This document shows, piece after piece, positions 28,953-37,450 of a stretch of DNA of 64,000 nucleotides (positions are counted from its first letter, which is position 1; each line of letters opens with the position of its first letter). The stretch is from assembly GCF_025515205.1 (NCBI RefSeq), contig NZ_JAOPFX010000001.1:1426001-1490000 (forward strand), written 5' to 3'. Origin of the DNA: Microbacterium fluvii (GTDB lineage Bacteria; Actinomycetota; Actinomycetes; Actinomycetales; Microbacteriaceae). The notes below the pieces were generated by a model. It did not search any database. It worked only from the letters and a program-made list of their open reading frames with translations, and had not been told where the DNA came from. Made by a program: the position numbers and the translations under genes.

Positions 28953-29018
28953 CCCGCGAGTTGGCACCTGTTGCCGCTGGTGCGGGGGCTCGGGCGACCA
29001 GAGGTGCCAAGTCGCGGG
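28953..29018. repeat. Palindromic repeat L1 (TTGGCACCT family), upstream of endonuclease-like gene
   Basis: A 66-base element with 17-base arms (28953-28969 and 29002-29018; 16 of 17 positions pair) starting CCCGCGA-x-TTGGCACCT. It begins 23 bases after the glycosyltransferase stop and could also terminate that transcript. Confidence 0.75.
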
Positions 29019-29041
29019 TGTGAGAGGGTGCGCGCGCTGAT

Positions 29042-29107
29042 CTCGCGAGTTGGCACCTGTCGCCGCTTCGGCATGTGCGAGACCGACGAGAGGTGCCATA
29101 TTGCGGG
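29042..29107. repeat. Palindromic repeat L2 (TTGGCACCT family)
   Basis: Second copy with arms 29042-29058 and 29091-29107, 13 of 17 positions pairing, core GTTGGCACCTGT against AGGTGCCATATTGCGG. Same orientation and length as L1, 23 bases away. No gene is visible in 29108-29215. Confidence 0.7.
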
Positions 29108-29215
29108 GAGGTGGACGCACCGATCGGCTCCTGCACAGTGTGCGGGTCGAGGCAGTTGTGCCCGGATGACCCCGGCCGCTCGCCACGGATCCGCGCGATC
29201 CCACAGAGTGGGCGG

Positions 29216-30199
29216 ATGCTGCATCCTCGCCCCCTTCCCGCGACGCTCGGCGAGGCCTTCACGCGGGAGGAGGCGCTCGAGGCCGGTGCGACGGATCGAC
29301 GCCTGCGCGCAGCCGACCTCGAGCGGCCGTACCGTGGGGTGCGGCAGCGCGTAGGGACCGATGCCACCGAAGACGACACGTCGCCGAAGAGCGGCTGGGA
29401 GCAGGAGCGGGCCGCGCGAGCCGCCGTGCTCCGGCGGGTGCGCGCGTACGCACTGGTGATGGAGCCGCACGCGTTCTTCATCGGGCGTACGGCGGCTGTC
29501 ATCCACGGCTGTCAGGTCGCGAACACCGGGCCCCTCGACGTCGGCGTGCTCGCGCCCCACCGCGCGCCACGCCATCGGGACATCCGTGGCTTCCAGTTGA
29601 CCTCGAGACTCGGCACGGTCGTCGAGGCCTCGGGGTTCAGGGTCACCGATGTGCCCACGACGTGGGCGACCCTCGCGCGTGACCTCCCACTGCGGAGACT
29701 GATCGAGGTGGGCGACGCTCTCGTGCGCATACCCCGAGACGAGCGCGGACAGCCGCGACCCGAGGCGCAGCTCGCATCGCCGACCGCCTTGCGCCACGCC
29801 GCCGACCTGTCACGTCGACGGGGTGCACCGAAGCTGCGGGAGGCGATCGAGTTCATCCGCGTCGGGAGCGCGTCACCACTCGAGACCGACGTCCGTCTGG
29901 ACGCAGAGCTCGCAGGACTCCCCGAACCCGAGCTCGACGTCGACATCCACGATCGCGAGGGCCGACGGATCGGCATCACCGAGCTCGTCTACCGACAGCA
30001 GAAGGTCGTCGTCGAGATCGAGGGCGACCAGCATCGTGTCGACGAGAACCAATGGAACCGCGACATCGAGAAGTACAACGCGTACACAGCAGAAGGGTGG
30101 GAGGTCGTCCGACTCACCCGCGAGCACATCGTCGGCGAGCATCCGACGGCCGTGGCGACGGTGCGTGCCGCGCTGCGGCGGCGTGGCTGGCGCGGCTGA
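29216..30199 (+). CDS. VSR/DUF559-type endonuclease-like protein with AbiEi-type N-terminal domain
   Basis: 327-residue protein. Residues 5-45 (LPATLGEAFTREEALEAGAT onward) resemble the AbiEi-type winged helix; residues about 85-100 contain FFIGRTAAVIHGCQV, parallel to the same place in the 14942 protein. The C-terminal 110 residues form a VSR-like nuclease domain with DVDIHDREG and KVVVEIEGDQHR, then a conserved W..RD..K region and WEVVRLTREH. ATG at 29216 was chosen over an upstream start because the upstream part would be translated from repeat L2. The gene is isolated and framed by two palindromic repeats on each side. DUF559 and very-short-patch-repair relatives are known; activity here is unproven. 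Confidence 0.7.
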   Translation: MLHPRPLPATLGEAFTREEALEAGATDRRLRAADLERPYRGVRQRVGTDATEDDTSPKSGWEQERAARAAVLRRVRAYALVMEPHAFFIGRTAAVIHGCQVANTGPLDVGVLAPHRAPRHRDIRGFQLTSRLGTVVEASGFRVTDVPTTWATLARDLPLRRLIEVGDALVRIPRDERGQPRPEAQLASPTALRHAADLSRRRGAPKLREAIEFIRVGSASPLETDVRLDAELAGLPEPELDVDIHDREGRRIGITELVYRQQKVVVEIEGDQHRVDENQWNRDIEKYNAYTAEGWEVVRLTREHIVGEHPTAVATVRAALRRRGWRG

Positions 30200-30261
30200 G
30201 CCGCCCCGCATCCTCCTCGACGTGGCGTTTTCGGTCGCCCGCCAGCGCCCGGAGCGACTAC

Positions 30262-30277
30262 AGGTGCCAAGTTGCGA
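30262..30277. repeat. Palindromic repeat R1 (TTGGCACCT family), degenerate
   Basis: AGGTGCCAAGTTGCGA is the right arm of the family. The expected left arm in 30220-30240 is decayed (CGACGTGGCG). It follows the endonuclease-like gene by about 60 bases. Confidence 0.55.
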
Positions 30278-30298
30278 TGGGTGGCTCGAGTCCAACCC

Positions 30299-30364
30299 CA
30301 CCGCAATATGGCAGGTCTGGGCGGTCTCGGACGGTCCCGACGGCAACAAGTGCCAAGTTGCGGG
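30299..30364. repeat. Palindromic repeat R2 (TTGGCACCT family)
   Basis: Arms 30299-30316 (CCGCAATATGGCAGGT core) and 30347-30364 (AAGTGCCAAGTTGCGG core) pair at most positions. The left arm reproduces the AT-containing version found in the right arm of L2, which ties the two sides of the gene together. It lies 27 bases before the stop of the convergent ABC exporter gene. Confidence 0.7.
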
Positions 30365-30391
30365 GTCTGGAGGGGCGCTGTGGGCGCACGT

Positions 30392-32422
30392 TCAGTCGAG
30401 AGGGGGCTCGGGGGGCAGAGCGGGGGCGGGCTGCTCGTCGACCAGCAGCTCGATCGCACCGGTGACGGCGGCATCCGCCGGCTCGCGATCGGCGCGACGG
30501 TCGGGCAGCGCCGCAGGCTCGGCCTCGCCTTCCGCGGCCAGCACCCGCACGCCGGCGAGCTGCTCCGATGCCAGCTGCGCGTACAGGCCGTCCCGCGCCA
30601 GGAGCTCGGCGTGGGTGCCCGACTCGACGATCCGCCCTGCATCCACGACGTGGATGACATCGGCCGAGATCACCGTCGACAGGCGGTGCGCGATCGAGAG
30701 GGTCGTGCGTCCGCGGGATGCCGCCTCCAGCGCCTCCTGCACGACACGTTCCGACACGGTGTCGAGCGCCGAGGTCGCTTCGTCGAGCAGCAGCACCGGC
30801 GGGTCCTTCAGCAGCACGCGTGCGATCGCGATGCGCTGCTTCTCGCCGCCCGACAGGCGGTAGCCGCGCTCCCCCACGACGGTGTCGTAGCCGCGCTCGA
30901 AGCCGGCGATGACGTGGTGGATGTTCGCCGCGGTGCAGGCGGCGACGAGCTCCTCGTCGGTGGCCGCCGGCTTGGCGTACCGCAGGTTCTCGGCGATCGT
31001 CGCGTGGAAGAGATATGTCTCCTGCGAGACGATGCCCACCGCATCGATGATCGAGGCCTGTGTCAGCGAGCGCACGTCGGCACCCGCGAACAGCACAGCG
31101 CCCTCTGTCGCCTCGTACAGCCGCGGCGCGAGGTAGAGGATCGTGGTCTTGCCCGCCCCCGACGGTCCGACGAAGGCGACGTGCTGCCCCGGCGCGGCGG
31201 TGAACGACACGTCGTGCAGCGTCGGGCGGGCGGATGCCGCCGCATCCGGATATCGGAAGCCCACGCCGCGGAACTCGACGCGGCCCACGGGAACGGGCGC
31301 CGACGCCACGGGCGCGGCATCCGGCGCATCCTGGATGAGCGGAACGAGATCGAGGTACTCGAAGATGCGCGCGAACAGCGCGCCGGAGGTCTGCACGTCC
31401 AGCGCGACCCGCATGAGCCCCATGAGCGGCTGCAGCAGGCGCGCCTGCACGGTCGTGAACGCCACGATCGTGCCCGCCGTCAGCGCCGACGAGGCGTCAC
31501 CGGTGAGCAGGAACCCCGTGACGAGGTAGATGACCGCCGGCACGCTCGCCATGAGCACCTGCACCACCGCGAAGAAGCCCTGCCCGCTCATGGCCCTGCG
31601 CACCTGCAGCACGACCTGGTTGTCGTTCTCGGCGCGGTAGCGAGCCGATTCGGCGGGTTGGCGGTTGAACGCCTTCGACAGCAGGATGCCGCTGACCGAC
31701 AGTGTCTCCTGCGTGATCGAGGTCAGCTCCGACAGCGACTCCTGCGTCTGGCCGGCGATCCGTGCGCGCACCTGGCCGACGCGGCGCTGCACGACGATCA
31801 GCACCGGCATGAGGGCGACGGCGATGAGGGTCAGCCGCCAATCGAGCAGGATCATCGCCACGAGGGAGGCGATGACGGTCACGACGTTGCCGAGGATGCT
31901 GGTGACGGTGTTCGTGAGCACGCCCGACACTCCGCCGACGTCGTTCTGCAGTCGGGACTGGATGACACCGGTCTTGGTGCGAGTGAAGAAGCCCAGCTCC
32001 ATCGCCTGCAGATGATCGAACAGCTTCACCCTGAGGTCGCCGGTGACCCGGTTGCCGACGGTGGAGGTGAGCCACGTCTGCACGACGCCGAGGGCCGCCG
32101 ACAGCAGGAACAGCGCCACCATGAGCACGACCAGCCGCACGAGCAGCGCGAGGTCGGGTGCGCTCCCGTCGACGGGGAACAGCGCGTCGTCGAAGATGCG
32201 CTGCACGATCAGCGGCGGGATCACTGCGATGCCGGCCGAGACCATGACGATCACCGCGGTGAGCGAGATCCGGCCGAGGTAAGGGCGGAACAGCGCGACG
32301 ATCCGCGGGCCGAGATCCGGGATGCGGGGAGCCTCGGCATTCTGTCTGCGCTGCGCGTCTTCGTCCACCGCGCCGCGGAATCCGCCGCGCATCCCCGGGT
32401 GACCGGCCGGACCCATGCTCAT
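30392..32422 (-). CDS. ABC exporter, fused membrane and ATPase domains
   Basis: 676-residue type IV half-transporter, working as a homodimer or with a partner. Six membrane helices (about residues 45-330) precede a nucleotide-binding domain with Walker A GPSGAGKTT, Q-loop IVSQETYLFH, signature LSGGEKQRIAIA, Walker B VLLLDEATSALD and switch IAHRLS. A glycine/proline-rich N-terminus of about 30 residues and an acidic Pro-rich C-terminal tail of about 50 residues flank the core. ATG at 32422 (MSMGPAGHPG) was selected because the upstream frame lacks domain sequence; the second ATG at 32416 is an alternative. Divergent from an MFS exporter. Substrate unknown. Confidence 0.9.
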   Translation of the reverse strand: MSMGPAGHPGMRGGFRGAVDEDAQRRQNAEAPRIPDLGPRIVALFRPYLGRISLTAVIVMVSAGIAVIPPLIVQRIFDDALFPVDGSAPDLALLVRLVVLMVALFLLSAALGVVQTWLTSTVGNRVTGDLRVKLFDHLQAMELGFFTRTKTGVIQSRLQNDVGGVSGVLTNTVTSILGNVVTVIASLVAMILLDWRLTLIAVALMPVLIVVQRRVGQVRARIAGQTQESLSELTSITQETLSVSGILLSKAFNRQPAESARYRAENDNQVVLQVRRAMSGQGFFAVVQVLMASVPAVIYLVTGFLLTGDASSALTAGTIVAFTTVQARLLQPLMGLMRVALDVQTSGALFARIFEYLDLVPLIQDAPDAAPVASAPVPVGRVEFRGVGFRYPDAAASARPTLHDVSFTAAPGQHVAFVGPSGAGKTTILYLAPRLYEATEGAVLFAGADVRSLTQASIIDAVGIVSQETYLFHATIAENLRYAKPAATDEELVAACTAANIHHVIAGFERGYDTVVGERGYRLSGGEKQRIAIARVLLKDPPVLLLDEATSALDTVSERVVQEALEAASRGRTTLSIAHRLSTVISADVIHVVDAGRIVESGTHAELLARDGLYAQLASEQLAGVRVLAAEGEAEPAALPDRRADREPADAAVTGAIELLVDEQPAPALPPEPPLD

Positions 32423-32544
32423 CGAGCCAGCGTAACCGGCGGGAATGGGATGTCGGCCGCGGTGGTTATCATCGAAGCTTGCCTTCGCGACGCGTCCGTT
32501 CCGGCCGCTGTCGAACGACCACGCCGCGACCCCGAGGAGACGAC

Positions 32545-34047
32545 ATGGCTGCCACCGACACCGCGTCCACACCCACCGTCAGAACTGCCCAGCTCACGAG
32601 CGAGCAGACCCGCGTCATCTGGCTGCTGCTGGCCGCCGCGTTCGTCGCGATCCTCAACGAGACGACGATGGGCATGGCGATCCCGCACCTCATCACCGAC
32701 CTCGGCATCACGGCGCTCGCCGCCCAGTGGCTCACGACCGCGTTCATGCTCACGATGGCGGTCGTCATCCCCATCTCGGGGTTCCTCCTGCAGCGGTTCA
32801 CGACGCGCCAGGTGTTCGTCACCGCGATGACCCTCTTCTCCGCGGGAACACTCATCGCGTTCCTCTCCCCCGGGTTCACCATGCTGCTGGTCGCACGGGT
32901 CGTGCAGGCCTCGGGCACCGCGATCATGATGCCGCTGCTCATGACGACGCTCATGACCGTCGTACCGGCCCATGCCCGCGGCCGCATGATGGGTCGGGTC
33001 AGCATCGTCATCGCCCTCGCACCCGCGATCGGCCCCACGCTGTCCGGACTGCTGCTCGAGACCGTGGGCTGGCGCTGGATCTTCGGCGTCGTGCTGCCGA
33101 TCGCCCTGGTCGCCCTCTTCGCGGGCGCCAAGTGGATCCACAACCTCGGCGAGCCGACGCATGCCCCGATCGACATCCTCTCGGTGGTCCTGTCCGCCTT
33201 CGGCTTCGGCGGCATCGTCTACGGTCTCAGCCTCATCGGCGGGGCCTCGTCGCACGGCGGGACCGAGGCCGAGGCAGCCGCGGCAGCCGCCTCGACGACC
33301 ATGCTCGTCGTGTCGTTCGTCGTCGGCGGCATCGCCCTGGGCCTGTTCCTCTGGCGCCAGGTCGTGCTGCAGCGGGTCGACGACGCCCTGCTCGACCTGC
33401 GCGTCTTCCGCTCGGCGAACTTCTCGCTCGCCGTCGCGCAGCTCACGATCATGTCGGCCGCCTTCTTCGGCGCCATCACCGTGCTGCCGCTGTACCTGCA
33501 GAATGTGCTGGGCCACCCCGCCATCGAGGCGGGTCTGGCTGTGCTCCCCGGGTCGCTCGTGATGGGCTTCGCCGGCCCCGTGATCGGCCGCATCTACGAT
33601 GCCCGCGGCACGCGCACGCTGCTCATCCCCGGCGCGATCATCACGGTCGGCATGCTCTGGTACTACACGACCTTCGATGAGCACACCTCGATCTGGCTCG
33701 TCGCGGGTGCCCAGACCGTGCTCTCGCTCGGCCTCGCACTCTCGTTCACTCCGCTGTTCACCGCGTCGCTGGGTTCGCTCGAGCCGCGCTTCTACTCCTA
33801 TGGCAGTGCCGTCGTCGGCACAGTGCAGCAGGTGGCGGGCGCAGCCGGCATCGCCCTGATGATCACGGTGATGACATCGGCGACGGCGGATGCTGCCGCC
33901 TCCGGTGCCACCGAGGCTGCGGCCGGCGCAGCCGGCACCCACGCGGCGTTCCTCGTGGCCGCGATCGTGTCGCTGCCGCTGCTGGTGGGTGCCGCGCTCA
34001 TCCGCAAGCCAGAGGACGACGGCGTCGCGGCGGTCGCCGCCCACTGA
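32545..34047 (+). CDS. MFS drug exporter, DHA2 (EmrB/QacA) type
   Basis: 500-residue membrane protein with about 14 helices. LNETTMGMAIPHLITDL after helix 1 and QWLTTAFMLTMAVVIPISG are DHA2 signatures; LVARVVQASGTAIMMPL and IGPTLSGLLLETVGWRWIF carry motif B/C positions of drug/proton antiporters. GAGGAG lies 9 bases before the ATG. It diverges from the ABC exporter (122-base gap). No TetR or MarR regulator is adjacent. The substrate cannot be read. Confidence 0.9.
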   Translation: MAATDTASTPTVRTAQLTSEQTRVIWLLLAAAFVAILNETTMGMAIPHLITDLGITALAAQWLTTAFMLTMAVVIPISGFLLQRFTTRQVFVTAMTLFSAGTLIAFLSPGFTMLLVARVVQASGTAIMMPLLMTTLMTVVPAHARGRMMGRVSIVIALAPAIGPTLSGLLLETVGWRWIFGVVLPIALVALFAGAKWIHNLGEPTHAPIDILSVVLSAFGFGGIVYGLSLIGGASSHGGTEAEAAAAAASTTMLVVSFVVGGIALGLFLWRQVVLQRVDDALLDLRVFRSANFSLAVAQLTIMSAAFFGAITVLPLYLQNVLGHPAIEAGLAVLPGSLVMGFAGPVIGRIYDARGTRTLLIPGAIITVGMLWYYTTFDEHTSIWLVAGAQTVLSLGLALSFTPLFTASLGSLEPRFYSYGSAVVGTVQQVAGAAGIALMITVMTSATADAAASGATEAAAGAAGTHAAFLVAAIVSLPLLVGAALIRKPEDDGVAAVAAH

Positions 34048-34054
34048 CCTCGGG

Positions 34055-35338
34055 TCAGGAGAGCTGGCCGGCGATCTCGTCGGCGTCGCTGTGGATCGTC
34101 GCACTGTCGACGAGGTCGCTCGCTCCGTCGAGCAGCGTCTGCGTCCACTGGTCCACCAGGTGCTGCGCGTCACCCGAGTCGACGATCTCCGCCTGCAGCC
34201 GCTCGAGCTCGCTCCGGTAGAGGGCGGCGAAGTCCGCATCGGCGAGGAAGCGCTCGGCGAGCACGTTCGACCCGCCGAAGCCTCCGCCCTGGCCGCCGCC
34301 GAAGCCTCCGCCGCCGTCACCACCGGCATCACCTGGGCGGCCACCGCCATCTCCTCCGCGGTCGCCGCCATCACCGCCACCGCCGCCGAACCCCCCACCC
34401 CCGGGGCTCGCGCCGAAAGCGAGGTTGAGGTCCCAGGTGACCACGGTCATGCGGGAGGTGGCGGGGTCGTAGTAGAGGTAGGAGTTGTTGCCCGGCCCGT
34501 CGATGTCGTCGGAGTTGCCGACGAGCTCTTGGAAGGCGAGGTAGGTGGCGAACCCATCGACGTCGAGATGCTCGTCGAGATCGGCGGCGAAGGTCTCATC
34601 GTCGACCTCGTTGATCCACTCCAGGAAATCGATCAGCGGCTGCAGATCATCGCCGCCGCCCTCCTGGTCGAACACCTCGGCGTAGGCGTCTGCGTCATCG
34701 CCGCGATAGCTGTAGTCGCCACCGGCCTCCGCCTTGTAGAGCATCCCGTCGCCGAGCTCGCGCTCCATCCAGCCGTCATCGGGATTCTCGATCACCAGCC
34801 GCAGCCGCTCGTCCGATCCGTCGGCGCTGAAGCGCACGGCGATCGCCTGCTGCGAGGCCAGACCCGCCTCTGCGAGCATCCCCAGTGCCACGGCCTCGTT
34901 CAGGGCGGTCTCGCTGCTGTTTCCGCGCACGACGAGCTCGGTGGTGCCGTCGTGGTTCTGGCCGTCGACGTACTTGTCCAGGCGCACCAGCCACGGGAGA
35001 TCCTCCGGGCTCTCGCTGCTGAGCTCGGCGTCGGCCGATGTGGACAGGCCCCTCAGCGACGAGTTGCCCTTGAGTTTGAGCCCGGCATCCTCGTAGGTCT
35101 CGCCGTCGATGACCACCGTCGCCTCGATCCAGTCCTTCTCTTCGGTGTCGAGGTAGGTCTGGATCATCGCGTCGTAGTCGGACTGGTCGTAGTCGACCGA
35201 GATCGTGTGCACGACCTCGGAGTCCCACAGGTCGGACTCCGCACCGGTCGCGTCCGAGGCTGGCGTGGCCGTGCACCCGGTGAGCACCAGAGCGCACGCC
35301 ATCGCGATCAGGGCGAAGCGACGGAGGAAGGCGACCAT
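34055..35338 (-). CDS. CotH-kinase family lipoprotein with glycine-rich insert
   Basis: 427-residue exported protein: signal peptide with lipobox LTGC (cysteine near residue 21), then a CotH-type protein-kinase-like domain (GLKLKGNSSLRGL, VRLDKYVDG, LVVRGNSSETALNEAVAL, VVTWDLNLAFG). Directly after the last motif, residues about 309-359 are almost only Gly, Asp and Arg, as found in several actinobacterial CotH proteins. The ATG at 35338 is preferred to a TTG five codons upstream. It is convergent with the MFS gene (7-base gap). Kinase activity is a family property in spore-coat CotH; here the substrate is unknown. Confidence 0.85.
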   Translation of the reverse strand: MVAFLRRFALIAMACALVLTGCTATPASDATGAESDLWDSEVVHTISVDYDQSDYDAMIQTYLDTEEKDWIEATVVIDGETYEDAGLKLKGNSSLRGLSTSADAELSSESPEDLPWLVRLDKYVDGQNHDGTTELVVRGNSSETALNEAVALGMLAEAGLASQQAIAVRFSADGSDERLRLVIENPDDGWMERELGDGMLYKAEAGGDYSYRGDDADAYAEVFDQEGGGDDLQPLIDFLEWINEVDDETFAADLDEHLDVDGFATYLAFQELVGNSDDIDGPGNNSYLYYDPATSRMTVVTWDLNLAFGASPGGGGFGGGGGDGGDRGGDGGGRPGDAGGDGGGGFGGGQGGGFGGSNVLAERFLADADFAALYRSELERLQAEIVDSGDAQHLVDQWTQTLLDGASDLVDSATIHSDADEIAGQLS

Positions 35339-35409
35339 CCGTCCAGTGAACAACAGCAGGTTATGGCGCGGTTATGAACACCGTCTTGTCGGATCCCACA
35401 GCATTCCGT

Positions 35410-35422
35410 GTGGTCTGACCAC
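35410..35422 (+). promoter_or_regulatory. FadR/GntR-type palindromic operator before alcohol dehydrogenase
   Basis: GTGGTCTGACCAC is a perfect 13-base palindrome whose core TGGTCTGACCA matches the known FadR-class operator core TGGTCNGACCA. It lies 57 bases before the ATG. The regulator is not encoded nearby. Confidence 0.5.
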
Positions 35423-35478
35423 TTGGGCGTACCGTGGGGGTGAGGACGGCGACCGTCCGTCCGATGGAGGAAAGAATC

Positions 35479-36558
35479 ATGAGTGCCAACGTTGACACAC
35501 GGGTTCGTGACGACCGCGGCGTCGTGCCGCAGGGCGTCATGCGGGCCGCCGTGGTCGTTGCCCCCGACAAGCCCCTTCTCGTCACCGAGGTGCCGATCCC
35601 GGCGCCCGGCCCCGGGCAGGCCCTCGTCCGCGTGATCACCACCGGCGTCTGCCACACCGATCTCCACGCCGCGCGCGGCGACTGGCCCGTGCCGCCGAAG
35701 GCGGATCTCATCCCCGGTCACGAGGGCTATGGCGAGGTCGTCGCCCTCGGCGAGGGTGTGACGACGCTGTCGGTCGGCGAGAAGGTCGGCAACGCGTGGC
35801 TGTGGAGCGCCTGCGGCACGTGCGAGTACTGCCGCACCGGCTGGGAGACGCTGTGTCTGCAGCAGAAGAACGGCGGCTACGGCGTCGACGGCTCGTTCGG
35901 CGAGTACATGCTGGTCGACGAGCGGTTCGCCGCGCGCATCCCCGAGGGCTCCGACCCCGACGAGGTCGCGCCGATCCTGTGCGCCGGCGTCACGGTGTAC
36001 AAGGGGCTCAAAGAGACCGAGGTGAAGCCGGGACAGTGGGTCGTGATCTCGGGCATCGGCGGGCTCGGCCACGTCGCGGTGCAGTACGCCGTGGCGATGG
36101 GCATGCGGGTCGCGGCGGTCGACGTCGACGACGCCAAGCTGCTGCTGGCCAAGCACCACGGGGCTGAGGTCACCGTGAACGCCGCCAAGACCGATCCCGT
36201 CGCCGCCATCCAGGAGCGCACGGGAGGCGCGCACGGCGTGCTCGTCACGGCGGTGCACACCGAAGCGTTCGGCCAGGCGACGGGCATGTGCCGCCGCGGC
36301 GGCACGGTGGTGTTCGTGGGGCTCCCCCCTGGCACCTTCCCCGCCGACATCTTCTCGACCGTGCTGAACCGCATCACGATCCGCGGCTCCATCGTCGGCA
36401 CCCGCCAAGATCTGGCGGAGGCCCTCGACTTCTACGCGCGGGGCAAGATCCACCCGACGATCACCGAGGAGAAGCTCGACGACATCAACGACGTCTTCGA
36501 ACGCATGGAAGCGGGAAAGATCGAAGGCCGCATCGTCATGCGGTACGTCGACGCCTGA
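35479..36558 (+). CDS. adhP: Zinc-dependent alcohol dehydrogenase, AdhP type
   Basis: 359-residue NAD-dependent medium-chain dehydrogenase. Catalytic zinc ligands are in TTGVCHTDLHAARGDW and IPGHEGYGEV; the structural zinc has four cysteines in CGTCEYCRTGWETLC. The coenzyme fold is in ISGIGGLGHVAVQYAVAMG. A ribosome site GGAGGAAAG precedes the ATG at 35479; earlier in-frame starts are rejected on that basis. The N-terminal 20-residue extension is longer than in E. coli AdhP. It is a single-gene unit ended by a clear terminator, with a FadR-like operator upstream. Confidence 0.92.
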   Translation: MSANVDTRVRDDRGVVPQGVMRAAVVVAPDKPLLVTEVPIPAPGPGQALVRVITTGVCHTDLHAARGDWPVPPKADLIPGHEGYGEVVALGEGVTTLSVGEKVGNAWLWSACGTCEYCRTGWETLCLQQKNGGYGVDGSFGEYMLVDERFAARIPEGSDPDEVAPILCAGVTVYKGLKETEVKPGQWVVISGIGGLGHVAVQYAVAMGMRVAAVDVDDAKLLLAKHHGAEVTVNAAKTDPVAAIQERTGGAHGVLVTAVHTEAFGQATGMCRRGGTVVFVGLPPGTFPADIFSTVLNRITIRGSIVGTRQDLAEALDFYARGKIHPTITEEKLDDINDVFERMEAGKIEGRIVMRYVDA

Positions 36559-36571
36559 TCCGCACGTCACG

Positions 36572-36600
36572 GGGCGGGGCTTCAGCCCCGCCCTTCGTCG
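36572..36600. terminator. Terminator between adhP and the DNA glycosylase gene
   Basis: Perfect nine-base GC arms (36572-36580 and 36585-36593) with a TTCA loop, followed by TTCGTCGTT on the plus strand. It serves adhP; the convergent glycosylase stop lies at 36602, so it may act from both sides. Confidence 0.75.
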
Positions 36601-36601
36601 T

Positions 36602-37417
36602 TCATTCGAGCGGGATGCCGGCGGTCTGGCACGTCGCGCAGTACTGCCACGACGTGCTCGACGTCGAGTGGTCGCGCACGGCGTCGCCGCATCTCGGGCA
36701 CGGCGCTCCCCCTCGGCCGTGCACCTGCATCGCCGCGACCTTCGCGGCTTTGAGCGCGTGCGGAGGGATGCCGCGACGTGCGGCGATCGCGGCGCGCACG
36801 ACACCGGTGGTCGCCGCGAACAGCGCGTCGCGCCCGACCTCGTCGAGAGCCGATGCGTGCGCGACGGGCGACAGGCGCGCTTCATGAAGGATCTCGTCGG
36901 AGTAGGCATTGCCGATGCCGGCAAACGACTCCTGCTCCTGCAGCAGCGCTTTGAGCTGCTTGCGCCGGCCGGCGACCACCGCATCGAAGCGCTCGAGCGT
37001 GAACCCATCGCTCGCCGGGTCCGGCCCGAGCCCGGCGATCGCCGGCACATCGAGCGGATCGTCGACGACGTGAAGCGCGAGCGAGAGCCACTGCCCGGCA
37101 TCGGTCAGATCCAGCATGTCGTCGTCGAGCTCGATGCGCGCGATCACCGGCGCACCGCCGGGTGCCGCCTCGCCGTTCCAGCGCGCCCACCCCGCCCGGC
37201 CGAACGAGATCACGAGCGCGCCGGCATCCGTCGAGACGGAGAGGTGCTTGCCGAACCGGCGCACGCCGGTCACCGTCGCTCCTTCGAGCGACGCGGGCGG
37301 TCGGTCGCGCGTCTTGATCGCGCGGAACTCGTCGACCTCGACGCGCGTGATGCGTCGCGACGTCAGCCGCTCGTCGAGGAACTCGGCGAGAGCCTGCACC
37401 TCGGGCGACTCGGGCAT
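36602..37417 (-). CDS. Formamidopyrimidine/endonuclease VIII family DNA glycosylase
   Basis: 271-residue Fpg/Nei protein excising oxidised bases and nicking the abasic site. It begins M-P-E-S-P-E-V, giving the catalytic N-terminal proline (P2 after methionine removal) and E3, which fixes the start at 37417. A helix-two-turn-helix segment FAGIGNAYSDEIL is seen near residue 170, and the zinc finger CPRCG..CATCQ at the C-terminus. Fpg and Nei subtypes are not separated by eye. It is convergent with adhP. Confidence 0.93.
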   Translation of the reverse strand: MPESPEVQALAEFLDERLTSRRITRVEVDEFRAIKTRDRPPASLEGATVTGVRRFGKHLSVSTDAGALVISFGRAGWARWNGEAAPGGAPVIARIELDDDMLDLTDAGQWLSLALHVVDDPLDVPAIAGLGPDPASDGFTLERFDAVVAGRRKQLKALLQEQESFAGIGNAYSDEILHEARLSPVAHASALDEVGRDALFAATTGVVRAAIAARRGIPPHALKAAKVAAMQVHGRGGAPCPRCGDAVRDHSTSSTSWQYCATCQTAGIPLE

Positions 37418-37450
37418 GGCGTCATCCTGCCACGCCACGCCGACAGCGCA

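Noticed and set aside
29075..29215. N-terminal extension of the endonuclease-like protein
   Set aside because: The first codons fall in palindrome L2, and the AbiEi-like domain begins after the ATG at 29216.
34055..35338. CotH gene as evidence for sporulation
   Set aside because: CotH-domain proteins are common in non-sporulating actinobacteria and no spore genes are present.
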